Below, piece by piece: positions 46,521-57,738 of a stretch of DNA of 64,000 nt. The stretch comes from Echinometra lucunter (taxonomy: Eukaryota > Echinodermata > Echinoidea > Camarodonta > Echinometridae): positions 3,423,074 to 3,487,073 of the forward strand of contig CM057157.1 of the NCBI GenBank assembly GCA_029962745.1, written 5' to 3'. The notes under the pieces are model-generated. The model did not search any database, was not told where the DNA came from, and saw only the letters and a list, made by a program, of their open reading frames with translations. Position numbers and translations under genes: made by a program. Position 1 is the first letter of the stretch. The number at the start of each line of letters is the position of its first letter.

Positions 46521-46812
46521 AACAAGAAAAATGTTCGTATATGAAGTTCGTTACCATCCCTCAAAAGTTTAAGGTAACAGCCTCATCAGTTACATTGTAT
46601 TGATATCCTTGAGCGCCTTGAAAACGGACAATAAAGCTCGTTTGAAATAACATTCAAAAAATAATATCAGTAAAAAAAAAAAAAAAAAAAAGGAAAACAA
46701 GTTGAGCCTTATATCCCATTCACCATGTCTTTTAGCCATAGAAAAAAAGGAAGAAAAAAAAACCCCACTAGATCCTGATCCTTTGCAAAGCATCCCACCT
46801 ACATGTATACAC

Positions 46813-46944
46813 ATCCTCTCCATCGTCAGAAGTCACGCTGACTCTCCTTTTCACAAAGTTCATTGTACTGTCTGAATCAAGTGCAGTGATCTCCAGCGAT
46901 CCAAGTGACATGCCGCATGCAGGCCAGTACTGAACACACGTCTC
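46813..46944 (-). CDS. Receptor tyrosine phosphatase domain exon (YWP motif)
   Basis: 132 nt, acceptor TTGTTCAG before 46944 and donor GTGTAT after 46813, phase 0 on both sides, 44 codons. Encodes ETCVQYWPACGMSLGSLEIT then ALDSDSTMNFVKRRVSVTSDDGED. The CVQYWP block is the conserved (K)C..YWP element of tyrosine phosphatase domains, followed by the strands that lead to the RxFxL region. It lies upstream, in minus-strand order, of the P-loop exon at 42648. D1 exons, the WPD exon and the transmembrane part were not found, so gene extent is unknown. Intact here, but its partner exon is broken. Confidence 0.65.
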
Positions 46945-48667
46945 CTGAACAATCGCAACCGCATACTATAGAATTCTTTTGTTGGCTTTTGGGGATAAGG
47001 TACTTAAACTTTGGATCAAAGTCCACATTTCTATTCACGTGATTCTTAAAAGTTGATGCAGTATTCAATATTGTTTACAGACATCACTGCTAGAACATGT
47101 ATTTCGGTATGATATGACACTGTGTAATGTTAACTGTGTTCGCTTTTTTATTATCTTTTCATGTCAAAACGAATACGACGAACCTCATTATAAACTGGTG
47201 TGTGTTTCTTTTTTTTTTCAGTAATGATTTTCCTAGACAATATGGAGCAAAGTTCCTATTCCACTTTCATTATTTTTATCAGTTACAAGTACATGATATC
47301 TACAGTGGTTCTTATACATGCACTGTTATGATGAGAGATGTCTATTTAAATTGGTGATAGTTGATTGGTTTATGATTATGACAGTATCAATGTTTGTTCC
47401 ATGATTGTATAGTGGTATGGAAAATATCTACTGCTTGGGATGTCCAGTGGTTTCATCATTCATAATTAATCACAAGTCTTTGTTTTTAGCTTAAAGGAAA
47501 GGCACATGTAGGGCATATTTTTCATAGAGTGATACTCAGTTCTATTTTTGTATGTGTTTAAAAGCATATTGCACAGTATCAAGTAATCAATAATCTGTCT
47601 TGTTCATACTTACCAGTCTGATATTATATTGCCTTTAAAATGAATACAAGTTTTGATACTTTTTCAGAGACTTGTTTATAGCCAGTTTTAGACCAGTATT
47701 AGGGGTTATATTAGTATATCTGATTTCATTGGTTTTGAAGCTGTTCCTCATTATTCTCTCCAAATATCAGTGTATAAGAATAATAAGAACTATTCATACA
47801 TCTCATCTAAGCTATAATGCCTTTTGTGATTATTGCATTGTTGTTTTAAGATAGACAGCATAGTTCCATGGTGTAACCTTCGATGCGGGATGTTGTGTAT
47901 AATTATATTTAACCAGACATGTTTTGATTTTGAATTGATATGCTTTTGTTCGTGTTTTGATTCGATAAAAGCAGCTTATATGCATGTAGCTGATCTCTCT
48001 ACCCTTTTCTCTACTCTTAGACCAATTCTATGTTTTTTATGCTATAATGTTAATTGTAAAATATGGTTTATCACACTCCGTAGTTATTTGGAGTTCAATA
48101 TTGTGAAGTCTTACGACAGATCTTTATTTTCGATACACTGTGTATGGAAACTGAATAGAAAGAGGGAGAGAGAAAGAAAGGAAAGAAAAAAAAATAAAAC
48201 ACTCGATAGTGTTATGGCGCCACCTTTTGGCGGAGTTATGTTACATAAGTTTTTATGTGTATTCGTCATCGATCTCTACCAGTATTTGCCCCTTTCAGCG
48301 CCGTGTTATGATTCCAATCTGAACCTTTAAAAAAATAATAAAACAATTTTTTTTTAAACGGCATGTAACTTCACAGCTATGGGATTGAAGTGTTAGCTTC
48401 GAGAGGCAAGGAGTAGTCGTGATCACCGGCAACATGTGCTGGTTTGCTAATCACATCTGGGAACGACTAGTGTGAGGCCAGATCTTCTTGCCGTAGGGGT
48501 GGCATGGTCGACTGTGTGCAGAGTGGTCATAATGTCGTAGGCGGATGTCAGCATGAAAATGTCCGGTCAACGACCAGTATAAGGCTCAGCTCTCGCGTTG
48601 TGGTTGTGATGGGCTCAATCTTCGGGCGTGCCAGTGGAGGTGACAATGATAGCCAAGTGAACATCAA
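46945..48667. other. No exon recognised
   Basis: T-rich; plus-strand frames at 47672-48330 are hydrophobic by composition with no domain. A (GA)-rich run lies at 48160-48185 and a purine-to-A run at 48186-48200. 48380-48660 is GC-richer with no similarity I can name. Confidence 0.4.
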
Positions 48668-48818
48668 GGCCCCGTTTCATAAAATTTATTATCAGTAACA
48701 ACTGCCACATTTCTACGACAAAATAATCTGCCCTTAGCCATTCAGATGCAGTGATTTCAGTAGCTTGTAATAGTTATTGGAACTTGTTCTCGATAACAAG
48801 TTGTATGAAACGGAGCCC
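48668..48818. mobile_element. MITE with GGCCCCGTTTCAT ends
   Basis: Left end GGCCCCGTTTCATAAAATTTATTATC, right end GATAACAAGTTGTATGAAACGGAGCC. Outer words match as an imperfect inverted repeat of about 25 bp. Same type as the elements at 162-340 and 44015-44148. Confidence 0.7.
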
Positions 48819-48977
48819 TGGAGGGCTACCAGGAGGGGCGACGACTTTCGTGGTGTAGGGACGGTGAAAAGGGGCGCCTTCGGTCTTCTCGTCACTAGAA
48901 AGGGAGGATGTGCTGCTCTGTTGATCTAGAACAAATATGTGGCCAGTCATGGTAGCGTACTGGCAGCAAGAGCTAGT

Positions 48978-50155
48978 CATGAGGACCGCTAGTCATAATA
49001 ACCGCTATTCATAAGGACCACTAGTCATAATAGGGAAAAGGCTCATTATTCATAAGGTTCAATATTCATAAACGTTGCTATTCATAGTAACAGAAGAGGG
49101 TCGCTATTCATAACACGATAAAAGGGCCGCTATTCATAACAAGGAAAAGGGATCGTTAATCATAAGGGTCTCTATTCATAACAGGAGAAAATGGTCATCT
49201 AGTTATTCATAAGGTTCAATATTCATAAGGGTCGCTATTGATAATCGGAGAAGAGGGTCGCTAGTCATAATCGACGAAGAGGGTCGCTAGTCATAATCAG
49301 CGGAGAGGGTCGCTAGTCATAATATGGGGAGAGGGTCGCATTTCATAAACTGAGAAGAGGGTCGCTTGTCATAATGGGAGAAGAGGGTCGATATTCATAA
49401 TCGACAAAGAGGGTCGCTATTCATAATCGACGAAGAGGTTTGATATTCATAAACTGAGAAGAGGGTTGCTAATTATAATCGACGAAGATGGTCGCTAGTC
49501 ATAATCAACGAAGAAGGTCGCTAGCCTTAATCAACAAAAAAGAGGGTCGCTAGTCATAATCTGAGAAGAGGGTCGCTAGTCATAATGGGAGAAGAGGGTC
49601 GATATTCATAATCGACAAAGAGAGTCGCTATTCATAATCGACGAAGAGGTTCGTTATTCATAAACTGAGAAGAGGGTCAGTTAGTCATAATCGACGAAGA
49701 GGGTCGCTAGTTATAATCTGAGAAGAGGGGCGCAAGTAATAATCAGAAAAGAGGATCGCTAGTCCTAAACTGAGAAGATGGTCGCTAGTCATAATGGGAG
49801 AAGAGGTTCGCTATTCATAAACTGAGTAGAGGTTCACTAGTCATAATCAACAAAGAGGGTCGCTAGTCATAATAAGAAAAGAGGGGCGCTAGCCACAAGC
49901 GACGAAGAGGTTCCCTATAAAATGGGAGAAGAGGGTCGATATTCATAATCGACAAAGAGAGTCGCTATTCATAATCGACGAAGAGGGTCGCTAGTCATAA
50001 TGGGAGAAGAGGTTCGCTATTCATAAACTGAGTAGAGGTTCACTAGTCATAATCAACAAAGAGGGTCGCTAGTCATAATAAGAAAAGAGGGGCGCTAGCC
50101 ACAAGCGACGAAGAGGTTCCCTATAAAATGGGTGAAGAGGGTCGCTTTTCATAAA
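48978..50155 (+). repeat. Tandem array of GAGGGTCGCTAGTCATAATC units
   Basis: About 45 units of roughly 25-30 bp: GAGGGTCGCTA(G/T)TCATAA followed by a variable word (TCGACGAA, TGGGAGAA, ACTGAGAA, TCAACAAA). Higher-order duplication is visible: a block of about 115 bp containing ACTGAGTAGAGGTTCACTAG to AAGAGGTTCCCTATAAAATGG appears twice (49810-49925 and 50025-50140). Confidence 0.92.
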
Positions 50156-50204
50156 TAATCAATCATAAATTAATAATTATAAATAAGAGAAATGACAACA
50201 TCAC

Positions 50205-50362
50205 CACCAACAACAATAATAATGATAATAATAATGATAATGATGATGATGATGATGATGATTATAATAATAATGATAATGATAATATTCATAATAATAA
50301 TAATAATGATAATAATAATAATAATAACAGTAATAACAACAACAATAATAATATTAATAATG
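50205..50362. repeat. (AAT/GAT)n microsatellite
   Basis: AATAATAATGATAATGATGATGATG and similar trinucleotides, followed by a C17 run at 50390-50406. Open frames of M/I only are composition effects. Confidence 0.95.
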
Positions 50363-50489
50363 CTAATGTTCCCTTTAGTGTATGGAACCCCCCCCCCCCC
50401 CCCCCACAAACACACACACACAAATTGGGCATGCAAGGGAGGCGACCGAATGTTATTTAAGATAATGTTATAGGCATGCGGTGTAATCT

Positions 50490-50770
50490 TATTATGACGA
50501 AATGATACTTTATCATCGAAAGAGTGTGCTTTTCCTTGCTCGCTTCGATCGCTCGTAATATTTTTGAAACAGAGTGGTTTTGTACAGCAAAAAATTGGAC
50601 GAGCGAAGTACATCATAACTTGGTATGCCTAGTAAGGTGACCAAATACACCATTTAAATATCTCATAGGCCAATAGTGTATTTTGATTACATGAAATATA
50701 TTTATATTTTTATAGCAAGAAATAGTTATTTTAGGCTCGCTCGCTTCGCTCACTTAAAGAGAATGTATGA
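50490..50770 (+). repeat. Two diverged ~170-bp satellite units
   Basis: TTGCTCGCTTCGATCGCTCG at about 50537 and CTCGCTCGCTTCGCTCAC at about 50735, with GTGACCAAATA and TTTTGATTAC words between. Same family as 9400-10700. Confidence 0.75.
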
Positions 50771-50893
50771 TATTTTTCCTTTCCGCGTTTATCCTCTGTT
50801 AGTCCCTTTAAAAAAAAAAAAAAAAACTTCTTTCCACTGGTCAGTACCACCTCACTTTCAAAGACTCTCCGCCGCCCTTATCTTCCCCATTAA

Positions 50894-51457
50894 AGGGTAA
50901 GTCCACCCTACAAATGTCCCTCTTTCAATAAAAGGAGATAAATTTGAACATCATTTTAAAAAAAAGAAATGAGCAAAATCGGTCAAAGAATAAGAAAATT
51001 ACACTCATTTACATTTTCTAGTAAACTACACTTGGTTCTGCAAATTGGCAATACCGATGACATCATATGTGAGCAGGTCTCCATTCACTGTACATGAAAT
51101 TTCACATTTTCTCTATTTTCTTGGAATTTACACATTTTCTAACCCCCATAGTCAATATATGTTCAGAAGAATTGCTTTTACATAACATACTTTGACTATG
51201 GGGTAAAAAAATGTGTAACTTCCAAGAAAATTGAGAAAATGTGAAATTTCATGAACAAAGTGAATGGAGACTTGCTCGCATATGATGTCATCGGTGTTAC
51301 CAATTTGCAGAGCCGAGAGTAATTTACTAGAAAATGTAAATGAGTGTAATTTTCTTATTCTTTGACCGATTTTGCTCATTTCTTTTTTTTTTTTTAATGC
51401 TGTTCAAATTTATCTCCTTTTATTGAAATAGTGAAACTTCTAGGGTGAACTTTCCCT
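50894..51457. mobile_element. TTAA-flanked foldback MITE, ~270-bp arms
   Basis: TTAA borders the element at 50890-50893 and 51458-51461. Ends are AGGGTAAGTCCACCCTA and TAGGGTGAACTTTCCCT. Nearly the whole element is one inverted repeat: for example GAAATGAGCAAAATCGGTC at 50967 mirrors GACCGATTTTGCTCATTTC at 51364, and the centre is near 51165 (CATAGTCAA/TTGACTATG). TTAA duplication points to a piggyBac- or Kolobok-type relative. The minus-strand frame at 51152-51379 is arm sequence, not a gene. Confidence 0.87.
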
Positions 51458-51461
51458 TTAA

Positions 51462-52429
51462 AAAATACAGAGACACCTCATTTTTTTTCTTTTTGCTTGT
51501 CAGCAAATTTTTGGATTGTGTCCCCCCCCCCCTCAATTAAAAACGTAGAAAACGGATTGACGTCCATGCACCCACTTATGCATGTATTGATGTGAGATTT
51601 TTTAAGGGGGGGGGTCTACTACATCCACGCTAGCATCAAACAGCGAGATGCTAAATTCAATGAAGAGAGGAGAAATCGGCTTCCTTAAAGCATCCTTGAT
51701 TGCTCAGAGTTCGTTCAGCACTGGCTCTTCTCAAATTGATGCAGATATTTCAACGTCTTCCTTATATTAAAGAAGTCGTTTGTCTATTGATCAAAAACTA
51801 ATTTGGTCTGAAATTTCTTTGTATTTGTACGAATTGAATTTGTATGTTTTTACAGTTTTTTTTTCATTTCCTCTCAACAAAATTACAAATGACATTAAAC
51901 ATTTCATACAAAAAGTTTTAGATAATTGGCATATTCTCTCATTTTATATAAAAAGTGTATAATCTTTCTTCTTAAAAAAATACAAATATTTCTTCTACAT
52001 TCATATCTTGCTCTGATTATTCATAACAGATTATTGAGAAAACAATGTATACTTCGACTCAAGTCTAGAGAGTAAAGTTAATAAGTTGAAAAGGAAATGA
52101 AAAGGAAAGGCTGACAAAAAGGAAAAGGGGAGAAGAAAAAGAAAAGTTTGTTAAAACTAAACTAAACAAACAAACAGACAAACAAAAAGCCAAATCTCCT
52201 ACAAAACAAACCTTAAAAAGAAATCACACCCGCCCTCCCACCAATCACATACACGTATCTGGTGTTCCCCAGCCTCTCCGGATGCACAGTCAGACCCAAT
52301 ATGCGTTGTTGATGTTCTGACGAGGGTTATGGACATATGAGTGGGATGGGGGGGGGGGGGAATATCGGAGTACGCCTTTTTTTCTATTAAATCGATCGCC
52401 CAAATCCATCGTTAACTTCTTATTCATTT
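51462..52429. other. No gene seen
   Basis: Includes C10 and G8 runs (51522-51531, 51605-51613), purine-rich sequence at 52080-52160 and a G12 run at 52349-52360. No exon or element recognised. Confidence 0.45.
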
Positions 52430-52865
52430 TTATGAATAGGGACCTTCTTTCCACATGATGAACAGTAACCCTCCTCTCCTGTTGTGAATAGCGACCCTCA
52501 TCTCCCATTATGAATGGTTCCGCATGTTCCGTATTTTGAATAGTGGTCCTTATGGTCAGTGATCCTCATTGTATATTATGATTAGCGACCCTTCTTCGGT
52601 TTTATGAATAACGACCCCGATTTCGGATTATGAATAGCGGTCCTTATGATTAATGACCCTCATGGTGAATTATGAATAGCGACCCTCCTCTCACATTATG
52701 AATAGCGGACCTTATGAATAATGGTCCTTATGAATTTATGAATAATGACCTCCTTTTCGTTTTATGACTAGCGGACCTTCGGGTATAGGAACTTACACGT
52801 TATGACTAGCGGTCATTATGACTAGCGGTCCTTATGACTAGCGGTCCTTATGACTAGCGAGCTTG
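52430..52865 (-). repeat. Tandem array of TTATGAATAGCGACCCTC units
   Basis: About 18 units, reverse complement of the 48978-50155 family. The rightmost part (52750-52865) has TTATGACTAGCGGTCC units and the words CCTTCGGGTATA and TTACACG, also seen in the isolated copy at 27655-27795. Confidence 0.9.
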
Positions 52866-52869
52866 ACCC

Positions 52870-53616
52870 GTCTGTACGGACATCCGAGTAAGTGGACTTG
52901 GCGCATGTGGTGGAGTACCCTCGTCAGTCACTTCAGGTGTAGGACCAACCTTGGCAACATCGCGCTCTTGCATTAGAGGGGTCTCACAGACGGGGAAAGC
53001 TGGTCCATAACCGAAATGAATCTCTTACATTTAACGTGTCGCACGGTAACGTCATGCAGCTCCATGAAAGGAGTGCCAGCCTGCACTTACACCAAGAGAA
53101 TCTACAACATACCCGACAGAGAGAAGCTGCTTATCAGCAAGAGTGAACACAAGGGACGTTTTGCTAACAAAGAATAATCACCAGGTTGGTGGGTAACAGT
53201 GATTCTATACCTCCAAGTTCAGAATTGTAGAGTACGTTATCAGATTCCTAGTAGCACCACTGATAAAAGTAACCCGAATTTCCTGATTGACAGAAGAAAA
53301 TTCAATATTGTTGAGGCTTATTGGTCTGATTAGGCACCACAGAAGAACTGACCACGTTTGCGAAAGTGGCATTGTATTGACCCTATTGATCCAATCCAAC
53401 TCTGAGTTACCAGTGCTAACATGAACATCTCCCATAATTAGTCTCATCTATCTCTGAGGAGTCATCAGCACAACAAAGATTACTAGACCTGTCACTCTGT
53501 GCATCAGCCGGAGACGAGAAAGATCCGGAAATACTACCGGGAGTTTTGTCATCAACAGTCACATCATCAGACAAACCATTATCAATATCACACAAATCGA
53601 AGTCAGAGTCATGCAA
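52870..53616 (-). pseudogene. Unrecognised decayed coding region
   Basis: Several consecutive minus-strand frames look protein-like: 53616-53430 (acidic, serine-rich, with DDVTVDDKTPGSISG), 53447-53208 (GNSELDWINRVNTMPL and RVTFISGATRNLI), about 53160-53070 (LADKQLLSVGYVVDSLGV) and about 52985-52875 (MQERDVAKVGPTPEVTDEG). They need frame changes to join and are higher in GC than the surroundings. I do not recognise the family. A retroelement or foldback-encoded ORF is possible because it directly adjoins the tandem-array end. Confidence 0.3.
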
Positions 53617-53786
53617 ATTATCAGTTCCTAGAAAATCAACATGCCTAGAATAGAAATTCCTTATGAATAGAAAGGCATCTAATGTTACTCCTACATGTGA
53701 CTACAAATACACTCTTCAAACCCATTATTATTCAAAACCAATGTATTAAAGTCATGAAAGCTGTTTTTCATTCGGTCTTCGTTCAA

Positions 53787-54482
53787 TGATATCAATATCA
53801 TAAGTCGAAAACCGAAACTTATTGTAGATAAATCCTGCTACGTTTCGATGGGATACACCCATCATTATCAGACGGTAGAAAGAGACTGTGTCGAGGTTTG
53901 GTCCCGTCTGTACAGCTTTTGGCGGGAAACATTTGATGACTTCCGGCGACTGTCATCTGTCATGTGACGTGGCAGACGTCGGAGTACTCGATGAAGAGAT
54001 CTGTTCCAAATGTGTGAGAGAATGAAGTGTAATCAACCTTTTCTGTTAACATGGTTAATAAAAACGGGTTTTTTATTCTTTCGTGGATTGCCTCACTCTG
54101 TTGAACCAGTAGATCCATATCTAGGATGAACACATTGTCCATGTTGGAAGTATGTCCTGTAGCTTTCAAGTGCGTGAACACAGCGGACTCTTGGAGTCCA
54201 TTCACAGGGTTGTGCCTTTTATGTTAGTTCGTACGTGCACTTAAGGACTGCTGTGTTTCACCCAAGTATTTTCATGTACATCATTAGTTTGGTCACGTGT
54301 TATGCCAACAATGTTTCTGGTCCTGTCCCGGGCAGGTTTGTCCATAACACCGATGTCTCCGTGTGTGCTTTTGTTTGAAAACAGTTTTTGATATTAAACT
54401 TAGGCAAGGCCCTCTTAACCAATTCCAAAAGGTCCTCAACATATGGGATGGTGACAAAGACAGATTCATCTTCTGTCCTCAC
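53787..54482 (-). pseudogene. Penelope-like element: RT end, GIY-YIG endonuclease and terminal repeat
   Basis: 54482-54303 carries VTIPYVEDLLELVKRA, matching the segment after the RT core of Penelope-like elements. After frame changes at 54210-54300 comes KYLGETQQSL, a form of the GIY-YIG nuclease core, and then 54205-53960 with SAVFTHLKATGHT and MDNVFILDMD, the conserved C-terminal half. The GIY part proper is not clear. Downstream at 53871-53843 is a hammerhead-like core of the kind located in Penelope terminal repeats. The 5' part of the RT is absent, so this is a 5'-truncated, frame-broken copy. Confidence 0.82.
53843..53871 (-). ncRNA. Degenerate hammerhead-like motif of the Penelope terminus
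   Basis: CTGATAATGATGGGTGTATC, then CCATCGAAACGT: a GATGGG/CCCATC stem II between CTGATAA (one change from CTGATGA) and GAAA. The change in the core suggests loss of activity. Confidence 0.5.
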
Positions 54483-54703
54483 TAACTAATAATCGTTTAG
54501 GGCATTATTTGTTATTATTACTCATTGGCGCAATAAATGAAAATATATTGTGGGTCCCCCCCCCCCCCATACATCGATATATCTTGAAACAGTTAATTGA
54601 GGAATTATAAAATTCCTTTTCCTGAGTAAAAAGGAAATGATGGATAATGCGAGCGCGAAGCGCGAGCTGAAAATTTTGGAGATTCCAAATGAAGAAAATC
54701 GTC

Positions 54704-56275
54704 AGGGACTTTTTTTTCGATGGGGGGGGGGGGGAGGATGTAAAGGCCAGATTGCCAACAAACAATGTCGGTGATTACTGACAACTAATGCCGATAAATT
54801 CAACCGTATAAAGCCCATGAGGCATTGCGTGCCTCTATCACATTTTTCTTCTAAATGATATATCTGTTCACCTCACTTGCCGAACGTGTTTGCTTTCCGG
54901 AAACACCCTGTGTCTAAATATAATACGAGCGAACGTAGCGAGCGAGGAAAATATACACTCTCTTTCGTAGAAGTGATAGTTCTTCATCAAACTACATGAT
55001 GGGCTTAACGATAACATAGGCCTATTTGGTCACCTCTTTTGCCTGATACGCTTTCAAAGGCCATCCTAAATCTTGATATTATACGAGCGATCGAGGAAAA
55101 GAAATATACCTTTCCCATAGTGGAAGTGATAATTCTTCATCCCAATACACTGAATAATTAACTATGAGATATCTTACTTATACATATACATATTTTGGTC
55201 ACCTCGCTTGCTGAATTCGTTTGCTTTTCCAAACCATCTTGTATTAGAATTTTATCCGAGTGAGGAAAAATCTATATACTATTTTTTTATGGTAGCAGTG
55301 ATAATTCTTCATCCCAATACACGATGGTATTAATCATGAGATATGTGCCTTTTATGTATACAGGTACATTTGGTCATCTCTCTTGCCAAATTCGTTTGCT
55401 TTTCCATACCATCTTGCATTTAAATTTAATCCGAGCGAGCGCAGCGAGCGAGGAAAAAAAATCTATATACTATTTTTCATGGTAGAAGTTTTAAGTTTTC
55501 ATCCAAATACACGATGGTATTAATTATGAGAATTTGTTTGGTTTCCCAAATCAATCTTGTATCTGAGTATTATACGAACGATCATAGCGAGCGAGGAAAA
55601 TACATAATTATGTACTCCATTTCATGGTAGAAGTGAAAGTTCTTCATCAAAATACACGATGGGCTTTTAAGATATCTATTTTGAAATAATGTGTGGTCAC
55701 CTCTCCTACCTAATTTATTTGCTTTCAAAGACCATCTTGTATTATACAAACGAGCGGGGGAAAATATATATACCTTTTTTGTGGTGGGTGTGATAATTCT
55801 TCATCCAAATACATGATTTGCCTAAAAGTATCTAGATTATATATTTGGTTCATGTCACCTGCCGAATGTGTTTGCTTTCCGAACTTACGAGCCAGCGCAG
55901 CGAGCGAGGGAAAATATGCAATCTCTGGGGACCGGTGTTATTGTATTTTATCAAAATGGACAAGCTAATAAGCCGAATATGGGCACCTTACTCCTCTTTT
56001 TCTTTATTTTCCCCCTTCATCCTATTACCTCTCCTTTCTTTCAAGCGGAAATTTTGCCATAGCCCTTTCATTTTCTTTCTTTCTTTTTTTCTTCTTCTTC
56101 TTCTTCTTCTTCTTCTCCTTTTTCTTTTTCTTCTTATTTTAAAACTTTTTTCCTCTTTTCTTTTTTTTCTTCCTTTTTCTTTTCTTTTCTCTCTCTTTTT
56201 TTTTGCTCCGCCAATAGGGGGGGGGGGGGGGGGCCGCTTCGCCCCCCCCCCTGGATCCGCCTTTGCATAGCGACG
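54704..56275 (-). mobile_element. Second copy of the satellite-carrying element, reverse orientation
   Basis: The left part (CAGGGAC, a G-run, AGGCCAGATTGCC, GATAAATTCAACCGTATAAAG) is the reverse complement of the right part of 9222-10863. The right part (polypyrimidine tract 56050-56200, G18 run, CATAGCGACGG) corresponds to that element's left end. Between them, 54840-55920, lie about seven diverged ~170-bp units with AGCGAGCGAGG cores (54935, 55085, 55430, 55575, 55890). The ends are more decayed than those of the first copy and no target duplication is clear. Confidence 0.72.
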
Positions 56276-56539
56276 GAGGGATTATTCAGTTGTCGCCATC
56301 CCATATGTTGAATGCTCGAAAATTCTTAATTCATCAAACAGATGTTTGACTGAAAATAATTTATACATTAATGTTTTCAAACATCATTTTATGAAGTCGA
56401 ATAGATGTGATACCATTTCTTCTTTTCAGGAGAACATTGGATATATAATGAGGAAATGCATGGTAATGAATATATTGTAGAATTCAATGAGCCTTTCGCA
56501 GAGGATTAAGTGGAGGGCTCAAATCAAAAAGCTGTGATT

Positions 56540-57190
56540 TATATTCTGGTAAAGTTTCCTCAGATTGGACAAGTGGTTTAATTTGCGCAATTTATAAAAA
56601 AATAAAGGGTTCAGAAGAAGATCCGGATAATTATAGTGGAATCACTTTGTTAAGTTGCCAAGGAAAGTTATTTACTGCAGTTGTCAACGAAAGATTGACC
56701 TCTTTCTTTGAGGACAGTAATTTTGATAGGAGAGAACAGATTAGCTTTCGAGAGGATTATCCAACTCTTAATCACATCATATTTTTTTTTCAGTAAAAAA
56801 TTTTATGAAGGAGGGGGAGGAGAGAACAGATTAGCTTTCGAGAGGATTATCCAACTCTTAATCACATCATTTTTTTTTTCAGTAAAAAATTTCAAGAGAG
56901 AGAAACTTTAAGCATTTGGATAAAAGAGATTTTACGAACACTTTGGCTTCTATGACTTGGGAGATTGTTGAATCTGTTTGTAATGTAAATGAAGCTTGGG
57001 AGATTTGGCAGCATGTGTTTGATGAAGAATGCGATAGACAAGCACCTTACGGCAATTTCCGTTGTAGTATATCATAAACGCATGGCCCCTTGGGTTACGA
57101 GAAATACTCGAACTCGGAAGGCACACAGATTTATTACGTGCGAATTAGGCTTAGAAAAGCGACAATCCTTAATATTGGAATGCTGCAAAA
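56540..57190 (+). pseudogene. Rearranged LINE reverse transcriptase fragments
   Basis: 56570-56730 encodes SDWTSGLICAIYKKIKGS, DPDNYSGITLLSC and GKLFTAVVNERL, the N-terminal RT blocks of a LINE family different from the one at 1751-5372. A segment of about 90 bp with AGAACAGATTAGCTTTCGAG and the following poly-T is duplicated in tandem (56732 and 56822). 56900-57190 (FKHLDKRDFTNTLASMTWEI, then VNEAWEIWQHVFDEECDRQA) is the endonuclease-RT linker, which should lie upstream of the RT, so the parts are in swapped order. Broken and inactive. Confidence 0.75.
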
Positions 57191-57589
57191 GACATTTAAT
57201 AGTGTGAATAATATGGCCAAATGTTTTTTTTTAAACATTATTATTTTAATGACATAATAGATAACAATGATACTCCCTCAAAAACATGGAACATAACAAA
57301 AGTGTAACAAGTGTATCACTTTAAAGTTCTGACAGCAAAATTCTAAAATTTGTTTAAATTACAAAAACTAAGAAGAAATGTTTACAGGGGAAAGATGATT
57401 TACTTTGTATCCATGACTATTTTGTATAATTATGAAGGTAAATTCGACAAGAAAAAAAAGGAGAAATATTAGTGTGAAATTACTCATTTCGACCCTGTGA
57501 TGGCGGTATTGCTATTTTGGTAATAGATGAGTTGACTATTTTTCTTAAAGTAGATACCCAGCGCTTCCCGATGTACCATTTTCTTTCTC
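57191..57589. other. No feature recognised
   Basis: AT-rich sequence with poly-T at 57223-57230. Confidence 0.5.
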
Positions 57590-57623
57590 CTTGTTTTTCC
57601 CTTTTTCTCTTTCCTTTTCCTTT

Positions 57624-57662
<39 letters not shown>

Positions 57663-57738
57663 GGCCAGCCGATTGGGAGGGGGGCACGTGCCCCCCGGGC
57701 CCCGGGCCCCCCCCCCCCCCTAGCTTACGCCACTGGGG
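57590..57738 (-). repeat. G-tract element end, AGCTTACGCCACTGGGG
   Basis: A (CT)n tract (57631-57658), GGCCAGCCGATTGGGAGG, the CG-rich half-palindrome GCACGTGCCCCCCGGGCCCC, a C14 run and TAGCTTACGCCACTG. In reverse it begins CAGTGGCGTAAGCTAGGGG, the common border of these elements. Matches the GGCTGGCAAAAA plus poly-purine layout at 15291. Confidence 0.6.

Larger units (their letters stand above)
48978..52865. mobile_element. Candidate foldback element with inverted tandem-array ends
   Basis: The left end (48978-50155) and right end (52430-52865) are arrays of the same ~20-30 bp unit in opposite orientations. In both arrays the outermost units read AAGGACCGCTAGTCATAA-like and the inner ones GAGGGTCGCTATTCATAAT-like, so the arrays mirror each other and do not merely resemble each other. 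The core (50160-52425) holds AAT/GAT microsatellites, two diverged ~170-bp repeat units and a nested TTAA element, but no transposase. Tandem-repeat inverted ends are the design of Drosophila FB-type foldback elements. Exact ends and target duplication were not found. Confidence 0.55.

Noticed and set aside
46877..47068. Cysteine-rich minus-strand frame as a pre-SET-like zinc-binding region
   Set aside because: The neighbouring frame gives ETCVQYWP with proper splice signals, a far better fit to a tyrosine phosphatase exon.
47672..48330. Hydrophobic plus-strand frames as a multi-pass membrane protein
   Set aside because: T-rich composition explains the hydrophobicity; no splice structure or family motif.
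50170..50616. Frames rich in Ile or Met on both strands
   Set aside because: They are translations of AAT/GAT microsatellites.
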